A DNA stretch of 64,000 nt, from contig CAMCUD010000005.1 in NCBI GenBank assembly GCA_945878865.1, positions 160,966-224,965 of the forward strand, read 5' to 3'. How positions within the stretch are numbered: position 1 is the first letter of the stretch; each line of letters starts with the position of its first letter. The position numbers and the translations under genes are program-made. This DNA is from Bifidobacterium breve. GTDB taxonomy: Bacteria; Actinomycetota; Thermoleophilia; Solirubrobacterales; Solirubrobacteraceae. This document shows positions 8,580 through 15,142 of the stretch, in pieces. The notes under the pieces were generated by a model. It was given only the letters and a program-made list of their open reading frames with translations. It ran no database searches and was not told the origin of the DNA.

Positions 8580-8613
8580 GTTACTTGCATAGAAATTTAT
8601 ACCCAGGTAACGT
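8580..8613 (+). promoter_or_regulatory. Promoter and overlapping inverted repeat for the acyl-CoA dehydrogenase operon
   Basis: TTGCAT (8585-8590), a 17-base spacer and TAACGT (8608-8613) form a plausible sigma-70-type promoter. An inverted repeat, GTTACTTG (8580-8587) with CAGGTAAC (8604-8611), one mismatch, overlays both hexamers. This is a good repressor geometry. The GTTAC half-site also occurs in the TetR operator region at 44842-44893. The cognate protein is not known. Confidence 0.5.
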
Positions 8614-8647
8614 GCCCGGTCGTTCCCGCCGACCAGGAGACTGAGAC

Positions 8648-9964
8648 GTGACCACCGCCGACAGGAGCATGGGACTGGCATTGCGCGCCGTGCGCAGCCT
8701 GGCCGAGTCCGATCTGCTCGATCGCGTGGGCCTGCGCAAGCAGGTCGAGAAGGCGCTGTACAACGGCACGAAGGAAGGCTTCCGTGCCGCCGGCGCCGCC
8801 GGGCGCACCTTCGCCGCCGCGCAGAAGCTCGGCCGCCCCGCCCGCCAGAAGAAGGCCAAGCCGCGCGAGCTCTTCGACGTGACCCCCGATGAGGATCAGC
8901 AGATGCTCGTCGAGGTCACCAAGCAGTTCGCCGCCGAGGCGATCCGCCCGGCCGCGCAGGAGGCCGACCACGATTCCAAGACGCCGCAGGAGCTGCTCGA
9001 GCAGGCCGCCGAGCTCGGCGTCACCATCCTTGGCGTCCCCGAGTCGCTCGGCGGCGTCGTCGCGGAGCGCAGCGCCGTCACCAGCGTGCTCATCGCCGAG
9101 CAGCTCGGCCACGGCGACATCGGCATCGCCGTCTCGATCCTGGCGCCCGGTGCCGTCCCCACCGCCCTCGGGCTCTGGGGCGACGCCGACCAGCAGGCCA
9201 AGTACCTGCCGGCCTTCACGGAGGACAACGCCCCGGCCGCGGCGCTGGCGATCGTCGAGCCGCGCCCGCTGTTCAACCCGCTCAAGCTCGACACGACCGC
9301 GAAGAAGGAGGGCACCGGCTTCGTCCTCAACGGCGTGAAGTCGATGGTCCCCCGCGCCGCCGAGGACGAGCTGTTCATCATCGCGGCCGACCTGGAGAAC
9401 TCCGGCCCGGCGCTCTTCATCGTCGAGTCCAAGACCGAAGGCGTCTTCACCGAGCCCGAGCCCGGGATGGGCCTGCGCGCCGCCGCGACCGGCCGCGTCA
9501 TCCTCGAGAACGTCAAGGTCCCGGCCGACGCCCTGCTCGGCGGCGGCGACCTCGCCGTCTACGAGGAGTGCATCCACCGCAGCCGCATCGCCTGGTGCGC
9601 GCTGGCGACCGGCGCCGCCCAGGCCGCGCTGGACTACCTCATCCCGTACGTCAACACGCGCGACGCGTTCGGCGAGCCGATCAGCCACCGGCAGTCCGTC
9701 GCGTTCAAGATCAGCGACATCGGCATCGAGACCGACGCGATGCGCCTGCTGACCTACCGTGCCGCGTCGCGCGCCGACATGGGCCGGACGTTCGCGCGCG
9801 AGGCCGCCCTGGCCCGCAAGCTGGCCACCGACAAGGGCATGCAGATCGGCTCCGACAGCGTCCAGCTGCTCGGCGGCCACGGCTACATCAAGGAGCACCC
9901 GGCCGAGCGCTGGTACCGGGATCTGCGAGCGGTGGGCGTGATGGAGGGCGCCCTGCTCGTCTAA
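8648..9964 (+). CDS. Acyl-CoA dehydrogenase with N-terminal extension
   Basis: 438 residues. The ACAD fold begins only near residue 78 (TPDEDQQMLVEV); before it lies a basic, Ala-rich, helical extension. FAD/acyl-binding features are visible: RDAFGEPISHRQSVAFK near 340-355 and the LLGGHGYIKEHPAERWYRD segment near 405. Glu433 in GVMEGALLV occupies the place of the usual catalytic base, and the protein ends five residues later, so it is shorter at the C-terminus than typical ACADs. GTG start at 8648 with an AGGAGA site about 10 bases upstream. It shares an operon with a second ACAD (17-base gap) and the two may form a heteromeric enzyme. Substrate unknown. Confidence 0.88.
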   Translation: MTTADRSMGLALRAVRSLAESDLLDRVGLRKQVEKALYNGTKEGFRAAGAAGRTFAAAQKLGRPARQKKAKPRELFDVTPDEDQQMLVEVTKQFAAEAIRPAAQEADHDSKTPQELLEQAAELGVTILGVPESLGGVVAERSAVTSVLIAEQLGHGDIGIAVSILAPGAVPTALGLWGDADQQAKYLPAFTEDNAPAAALAIVEPRPLFNPLKLDTTAKKEGTGFVLNGVKSMVPRAAEDELFIIAADLENSGPALFIVESKTEGVFTEPEPGMGLRAAATGRVILENVKVPADALLGGGDLAVYEECIHRSRIAWCALATGAAQAALDYLIPYVNTRDAFGEPISHRQSVAFKISDIGIETDAMRLLTYRAASRADMGRTFAREAALARKLATDKGMQIGSDSVQLLGGHGYIKEHPAERWYRDLRAVGVMEGALLV

Positions 9965-9981
9965 AGAGCGAAAGGCGAACC

Positions 9982-11202
9982 ATGGCCATCAATCTCGAAG
10001 TCCCGAAGAAGTACAAGCCGCTCATCACCCAGGCCAACCAGGTGGCCGCCGAGGTGCTGCGCCCCATCAGCCGCAAGTACGACCGCGCTGAGCACGAGTA
10101 CCCGAAGGAGCTCGACATGCTCGCCGCCGTCGTCGACGGCGTGAACGAGGGCTCCGACGCCCTCGGCGGCGCGGGCGCCGCGGGCGTCCGTGGCGAGGAG
10201 AAGGCCGACGCCGGCAACAAGAACGGCTCGAACATGGCGACGGTGCTCTCCGTCGAGGAGATGTGCTGGGGCGACGTCGGCCTGCTCCTGACCATGCCGC
10301 GGCAGGGCCTCGGCAACTCGGCGATCGCATCCGTCGCGACCGACGAGCAGCTAAAGAAGTACGGCGGCAAGTGGGCCGCGATGGCGATCACCGAGCCCGA
10401 GGCCGGCTCGGACTCCGCCGCGATCCGCACCACCGCCGTCCTCGACGAGAAGACCGGCGAGTACGTCCTCAACGGCGAGAAGATCTACGTCACCTCCGGT
10501 GAGCGCGCGGATCTCGTCGTCGTCTGGGCCTCGCTCGACCGCGAGATCGGCCGCGCCGCGATCAAGTCGTTCATCGTGGAGCGCTCGAACCCGGGCATGA
10601 AGCTCGACCGGCTCGAGCACAAGCTCGGCATTCGCGCGTCGGACACCGCCGCCTTCCGCCTCGAGGACTGCCGGGTGCCGAAGGACGCGCTCCTGGGCAA
10701 CCCGGAGATCGACACGAAGGCCGGCTTCGGCGGCGTCATGAAGACGTTCGACAACACCCGCCCGCTCGTCGCCGCGATGGCGATCGGCGTGGGCCGGGCG
10801 TGCCTGGACGAGACGAAGAAGCTGCTGAAGAAGGCCGGCGTGGAGATCGACTACACCGCGCCCGCCAACACGCAGCACGCCGCCGCCGCGCGGTTCCTGC
10901 AGTACGAGGCCGACTGGGAGGCCGCGCGCCTCATGGCCCTGCACGCCGCGTGGATGGCCGACAACAAGGAGCCGAACTCGGTCCAGGCCTCCATGTCGAA
11001 GGCGAAGGCCGGCCGCGTCTGCACCGAGATCGCGCTGGGCTGCGTCGAGCTCGCCGGCACGCTGGGCTACAGCGAGGTCGAGCTGCTCGAGAAGTGGTCC
11101 CGTGACGTGAAGATCCTCGACATCTTCGAGGGCACCCAGCAGATCCAGCTGCTCATCATCGCGCGGATGCTGCTGGGCAAGAGCTCGGCTGAGCTGAAGT
11201 AG
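9982..11202 (+). CDS. Acyl-CoA dehydrogenase
   Basis: 406 residues, a standard-length ACAD. Signatures: AITEPEAGSDSAAIRT (FAD-binding loop), ALGCVELAGTLGYSEVELLEKWSRD and IFEGTQQIQ, with the catalytic base Glu383 in FEGT. It oxidises acyl-CoA to 2-enoyl-CoA and passes electrons to ETF. The ATG at 9982 has an AAAGG-type site. It follows the extended ACAD by 17 bases. Pairs of ACADs in one operon are known in actinobacterial sterol side-chain degradation, where they assemble as alpha2beta2, but no other sterol gene is seen here, so that role is only a possibility. Two hairpins follow the stop. Confidence 0.93.
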   Translation: MAINLEVPKKYKPLITQANQVAAEVLRPISRKYDRAEHEYPKELDMLAAVVDGVNEGSDALGGAGAAGVRGEEKADAGNKNGSNMATVLSVEEMCWGDVGLLLTMPRQGLGNSAIASVATDEQLKKYGGKWAAMAITEPEAGSDSAAIRTTAVLDEKTGEYVLNGEKIYVTSGERADLVVVWASLDREIGRAAIKSFIVERSNPGMKLDRLEHKLGIRASDTAAFRLEDCRVPKDALLGNPEIDTKAGFGGVMKTFDNTRPLVAAMAIGVGRACLDETKKLLKKAGVEIDYTAPANTQHAAAARFLQYEADWEAARLMALHAAWMADNKEPNSVQASMSKAKAGRVCTEIALGCVELAGTLGYSEVELLEKWSRDVKILDIFEGTQQIQLLIIARMLLGKSSAELK

Positions 11203-11228
11203 AAGCTCGACCGCGTCCCAGGGGGGAC

Positions 11229-11254
11229 GCTGTATCGGCTGACGCCGATACAGC
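11229..11254. terminator. Terminator-like hairpin 1 after the ACAD operon
   Basis: Perfect 11-bp stem GCTGTATCGGC (11229-11239) pairing with 11244-11254 around a TGAC loop. It begins 26 bases after the ACAD stop and is the first of two tandem hairpins between convergent genes. Confidence 0.7.
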
Positions 11255-11255
11255 C

Positions 11256-11294
11256 TGCGCGGTGGGCGGGTCGTGCCGTCCCGCCCACCGCGCA
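11256..11294. terminator. Terminator-like hairpin 2 between convergent genes
   Basis: Perfect 15-bp stem (11256-11270 with 11280-11294), 9-base loop, directly after hairpin 1 and 10 bases before the aldo/keto reductase stop. It is symmetric enough to serve both strands. Confidence 0.7.
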
Positions 11295-11304
11295 CGTGAT
11301 CGGC

Positions 11305-12147
11305 TCAGGTGACGGCGAACGTGTCCGGGTCCGGCCCGACCCGTTCGCCCGCGTCCAGCTCGTCGATCGCGGCGAGGTCTTCCGGGCGCAGCTCGAAGCC
11401 GAAGACGTCGAAGTTCTCGTCGATCCGCGCGGGCGTCACCGACTTCGGGAAGACGACGAACCCGTGCTGGAGGTGCCAGCGGATCGCCACCTGCCCGACG
11501 GAGCGGCCGTGCGCCTCGGCGATCCGCTCGAGGACGGGGTCGGTCAGGAGCTTGCCCTGGGCGAGCGGGCTCCAGGACTCGGTGACGATCCCGAGCTCGC
11601 CGTGGACCGCGCGCAGCTCGCGCTGCTGGAGGTACGGGTGCAGCTCGATCTGGTTGACCGCCGGCGTGACGCCGGTCGCGTCGATGATCCGCCGGAGGTG
11701 GGCGGGCTGGAAGTTCGAGACGCCGATCGCCCGCGCGAGCCCGGCCTGCTGGAGATCGACGAGCGCGCGCCACGTGTCGACGTAGAGGTCGCGTGACGGC
11801 ACCGGCCAGTGGATGAGGAGGAGGTCGACGTGGTCGAGGCCGAGCCGCTCGAGGCTCTTCTTCGCCGCCGCGGTCGCCTCCGCGTAGCCCTGGTTGCCGT
11901 TCCACACCTTCGTCGTGACGAACAGCTCGTCGCGCGGCAGACCGGAGGCGCGGATCGCCTCGCCGACGCCCTGCTCGTTGCGGTAGGCGGCGGCGGTGTC
12001 GATGTGCCGGTAGCCGGTCTGCAGCGCATGGCCGACGACAGCCGCCGTATCAGCGGCGGGTACCTGCCAGGTGCCGAGGCCGAGCTGCGGGATGGTGACG
12101 TCCCCGCGCAGCGCGACGGACGGGACGGGCTGGGTGGGAGCGCTCAT
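11305..12147 (-). CDS. Aldo/keto reductase (2,5-diketo-D-gluconate reductase-like)
   Basis: 280 residues, a TIM-barrel AKR. The catalytic tetrad is visible: Asp50 (GYRHIDTA), Tyr55, Lys80 (TTKVW) and His113 (LIHWP). The NADPH-binding KSVTPARIDENFDVF segment is near 238-252. This is the AKR5-type pattern shared by DkgA-like and related reductases that reduce aldehydes and ketoses. ATG at 12147. Its upstream neighbour on the same strand ends 30 bases away, so weak co-transcription is possible. The true substrate cannot be told. Confidence 0.92.
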   Translation of the reverse strand: MSAPTQPVPSVALRGDVTIPQLGLGTWQVPAADTAAVVGHALQTGYRHIDTAAAYRNEQGVGEAIRASGLPRDELFVTTKVWNGNQGYAEATAAAKKSLERLGLDHVDLLLIHWPVPSRDLYVDTWRALVDLQQAGLARAIGVSNFQPAHLRRIIDATGVTPAVNQIELHPYLQQRELRAVHGELGIVTESWSPLAQGKLLTDPVLERIAEAHGRSVGQVAIRWHLQHGFVVFPKSVTPARIDENFDVFGFELRPEDLAAIDELDAGERVGPDPDTFAVT

Positions 12148-12177
12148 ACGCGGGACGGTACCCGCGTGCCGCGCGCG

Positions 12178-13689
12178 CTACCCGCGCCCCGCCCTGCGCA
12201 GCGCCAACGCAGCCGCGGCGTCGCCGGGGACGCCGTGGACGGCGCCGCCGGGGAACGTCGCGGCGCTGCCGAGCACGAGGCCGCGGATCGGGGTCCAGTA
12301 CGGCGAGGGCAGCGGCATCGGGCGGAACAGGACCTGGCGCAGCGCGTAGCTGCCGCCGCCGACGTCCCCGCCGACGAGGTTGGCGTTGCGCGCCTGCAGC
12401 GCCCCGGGGCCGGCGATGTGCCGCGCGAGGATCCGGTCGCGGAAGCCCGGCGCGTAGCGCTCGACCTGCGCCTCCATCCGTCCGACGTGCGCGTCGAGCT
12501 CGCGCTCCCAGTCGACGCCGTGCTGGGGCCCGTGCGTGTACGCCCACGCGGTGTGCTTGCCCTCCGGCGCGCGGGTCGGGTCGGCGACGGACTGCTGGCC
12601 GAGGAGCAGGAACGGGCGCTCGGCCAGGCCGTGGGCGCTCTCGGCGATCGTGCGCAGGAACTCCGGTTCGGCGCCGCCGACGTGCACGGTCCCCGCGCCG
12701 CGGACGGCCTCGTCCTCCCACGGGATCGGCCCGTCGAGCGCCCAGTCGACCTTCACCGTCGCCGGCCCGTAGACGTAGCGCCGCAGGCCCGCGCGGTACC
12801 ACGACGGCAGGCCGTCGCCGACGAGACGGTCCAGCGCGTGCGGCATCACGTCGCCGACGACGATGTCCGCGGGGAGTTCCTCGGCGCCGACACGGACGCC
12901 GCACACGCGTCCGCCGCGGGCGAGGACCGCATCCGCGCGCGCACCCGTGCGCAGCTCGCCCCCGAGCGACCGCAGGTAGGAGACGAGCGCGGCCGCGAGC
13001 TGGCCCGCCCCGCCCCGGGGGCTCGGCCAGCCGACGGCGTGGCCGAGGATGTTCAGGTAGGCGGCCGCGACCGCGCTGCCGGCCTTCCCCGGTGGGGCAT
13101 CCCCGTGCATGGCCGCGGCGTAGAGCCACGCGCGCGATCCGGGTGAGGCGAACGTGCGGCGCCCGAGGCCGACCGCCGAGCCGAGCAGCATGCGGGTGAG
13201 CTCGACGAGCGGTTTCGGCCCGCCGGCTGCGAGCAGCCGCAGCGGTCCGCCGACCGGCGGGAAGCCGGTGAGCATGGTCGCCCGCAGGCCGTCGAAGTGC
13301 GCGAGGAACGGCGTGACGAGCCGCGCCCACGCCTCCCCGTCTCCCGGCGCCTGGCGCTCGAGGCTCGCGACGGTCGTGGCGAGATCGCGGAACAGGACGG
13401 CGGCAGGAGCGCCGTCGAGGGGGTGCGCCGAGCACGCCTCGGGGTGCACCCACGCCAACCCGTGCTCGTGCAGGGGCATCCGCCCGAACACCGGGGACGC
13501 GGCGCCGGCCGGGTAGACGGCGGAGAACGTGTCGTGGTGGAACCCCGGCAGCGTGAGCTCCTCCGTGCGGACCGCCCCGCCGGGCGTGTCGGCCGCCTCG
13601 AGCACGAGCACCTCGCAGCCCGCCTCGGCCAGCCGGATCGCGGCGGCCAGCCCGTTCGGGCCGCTGCCGATGACGACGGCGCGCTTCAC
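12178..13689 (-). CDS. FAD-dependent NAD(P)-type oxidoreductase, phytoene desaturase/carotenoid isomerase-like
   Basis: 503 residues. The N-terminal Rossmann FAD motif VVIGSGPNGLAAAIRLAEAG is followed by VLVLEAADTPGGAVRTEE (residues about 5-45). The C-terminal FAD-closing segment GLVLGSAATFPGGAVHG is typical of the CrtI/retinol-saturase group. Similar actinobacterial proteins are annotated only as NAD(P)/FAD-dependent oxidoreductases and act on unknown lipophilic substrates. GTG start at 13689 overlaps the upstream gene's stop in a GTGA, so the pair is translationally coupled. No carotenoid synthase genes are nearby, which argues against a standard carotenoid pathway at this locus. Confidence 0.85.
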   Translation of the reverse strand: MKRAVVIGSGPNGLAAAIRLAEAGCEVLVLEAADTPGGAVRTEELTLPGFHHDTFSAVYPAGAASPVFGRMPLHEHGLAWVHPEACSAHPLDGAPAAVLFRDLATTVASLERQAPGDGEAWARLVTPFLAHFDGLRATMLTGFPPVGGPLRLLAAGGPKPLVELTRMLLGSAVGLGRRTFASPGSRAWLYAAAMHGDAPPGKAGSAVAAAYLNILGHAVGWPSPRGGAGQLAAALVSYLRSLGGELRTGARADAVLARGGRVCGVRVGAEELPADIVVGDVMPHALDRLVGDGLPSWYRAGLRRYVYGPATVKVDWALDGPIPWEDEAVRGAGTVHVGGAEPEFLRTIAESAHGLAERPFLLLGQQSVADPTRAPEGKHTAWAYTHGPQHGVDWERELDAHVGRMEAQVERYAPGFRDRILARHIAGPGALQARNANLVGGDVGGGSYALRQVLFRPMPLPSPYWTPIRGLVLGSAATFPGGAVHGVPGDAAAALALRRAGRG

Positions 13690-14801
13690 GCGCCCGCAAC
13701 CGCCCTGGCGAGCTGATGCAGCAGGCTCTTGCGCTCGTCGCCGCCCTCGCCCCAGAACGCGTGCTGGGCGTCGCGGCCGGCCATGCGGTACGCGCCGCCG
13801 ATGTGCCACGGCATCGGATCCCACGTCCCGGCCGCGCGCACCCACGCCGCGCCCTCGTGCTCGTAGAGCAGCAGGCGGTTGTGGCCGCTGCCCATGAAGT
13901 GCCCCTGGTGCGTGGTCAGGTCGAAGCCGACGAGCGGCGTCCCGCCGGGCGGCACGGCGCGCGGCTCGTCGTCGCCGTACGCGGCCAGGCCGCGCTCGAG
14001 CGCGTCGAACCACGCCTGGAGCGCCTGCGGGTCGTCCGGGGTCACGAGCGCCGTGATCGTGACATACCCGCGGGTGAACACCGGCCGGCCGCTGTCGGTC
14101 CCGGCGGCGACCTCGATCTCGAAGGTCTGGCCGGGGAGCCCGCCTGGTCGCAGCGGGGTGAAGCGCCCGACCTCGGTGGCGTGGTCCGGCCAGGTCTCCG
14201 GACGTGTCAGCGCGGCGATCACCCCCTCCGCGGACGGCATCTCGACCGGATCGTACGTGTGCCAGGTCTGCTCCTCGGGCGGCGCGTGCTCCGGCGTGAG
14301 CTTGTGCAGCCGCGCGAGCTTCAGGCGGTGCTCAGGGTCGTACTCGTCGCGCTGCGCACGGTCGGTGAACGCGATGCCCCACGCCCGCCGGTCGTCGTCG
14401 GCGTACGCGTCGGGGAACCAGTCGCCGAGCAGGCGCGCAGCGCCGTCGGTGAGCTGCTCGCGGTTGAGCGTGCCCCGCGACGATCCGGTCGCCGAGATCC
14501 GGTCCGAGCCGAACGCCTGGTGGAAGGCCTTCAGGTCGGTGACGTGCAGCCGGCGCGTCGGGTCCTTGCGGTACCAGTGGGTGGTGAGGATGCAGAACGC
14601 GAGGCGGAGGTCGTCCACGTCGCGCTCGCCAGGATCGCGCCGGTAGTACGCGGCGTTGAGGAAGTCCGTGACCCAGGGCGCCGCGTCGCGCCCGGCGATC
14701 GAAGAGCCGGCCATGCGCGCGAATCGCAGGAGGCCGGTACGGGGGTGAGGGTGGTCGTCGGCGTCGTCCGGATGCTCGACGAGTTCGTCGCTGGTCGACA
14801 T
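13686..14801 (-). CDS. Hypothetical protein coupled to the FAD oxidoreductase
   Basis: 371 residues; I do not recognise the family with confidence. The Asp/His-rich N-terminus (MSTSDELVEHPDDADDH) has no signal peptide or membrane segment. Residues 45-110 look helical (DFLNAAYYRRD, AFCILTTHWYRKD, AFHQAFG). The C-terminal half looks beta-rich with conserved-looking aromatic stretches (THQGHFMGSGHNRLLLYEHEG, TWDPMPWHIGGAYRMAG). It is upstream of and overlaps the FAD gene by four bases (GTGA), so the proteins are likely made together and may act on the same substrate. ATG at 14801. Confidence 0.75.
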   Translation of the reverse strand: MSTSDELVEHPDDADDHPHPRTGLLRFARMAGSSIAGRDAAPWVTDFLNAAYYRRDPGERDVDDLRLAFCILTTHWYRKDPTRRLHVTDLKAFHQAFGSDRISATGSSRGTLNREQLTDGAARLLGDWFPDAYADDDRRAWGIAFTDRAQRDEYDPEHRLKLARLHKLTPEHAPPEEQTWHTYDPVEMPSAEGVIAALTRPETWPDHATEVGRFTPLRPGGLPGQTFEIEVAAGTDSGRPVFTRGYVTITALVTPDDPQALQAWFDALERGLAAYGDDEPRAVPPGGTPLVGFDLTTHQGHFMGSGHNRLLLYEHEGAAWVRAAGTWDPMPWHIGGAYRMAGRDAQHAFWGEGGDERKSLLHQLARAVAGA

Positions 14802-14864
14802 GCGTTCCGGCTACCCGCTTGACCTCGGGCTCACTCGGCGGCCGCGAGGCGAGCGTCCGGCGGG

Positions 14865-15101
14865 TCAGTCGTGCAGGCCGGCGGCGCGATCGGACATCGT
14901 CAGGCAGATCGCCCCGAGCACGAGCGTGATGACGGGCCACGGCCCGCCGGCGGCGGCCGCCTGCACGACGCCGCCGGTGAGAAGTACGACCCCGGCGACG
15001 ACGCCCCACACGAGCGCGGCGCCCCGCCGGCGCCGCACCACGATGTCCGCGACGACCAGGGCGAGCGCGACCGCGATGATCGCGAAGAAGATGAACCCCA
15101 C
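14865..15101 (-). CDS. Small membrane protein, unknown function
   Basis: 78 residues with two clear hydrophobic helices (about 3-22 and 29-50) separated by a VRRRRGA loop, and a third weaker one near 54-70. No known motif. GTG start at 15101. It lies between the coupled oxidoreductase pair and the molybdopterin enzyme on the same strand, 41 bases after the latter. Such single small membrane proteins are common in this lineage, and no function can be inferred. Confidence 0.6.
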   Translation of the reverse strand: MGFIFFAIIAVALALVVADIVVRRRRGAALVWGVVAGVVLLTGGVVQAAAAGGPWPVITLVLGAICLTMSDRAAGLHD

Positions 15102-15142
15102 GCGGGCAGTGTCTCACCCGGCCCGGTTCGGCCGGGGTCCGG

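Noticed and set aside
12178..14013. Carotenoid biosynthesis cluster
   Set aside because: Only one CrtI-like FAD enzyme is present and no phytoene synthase, cyclase or other crt gene is adjacent.
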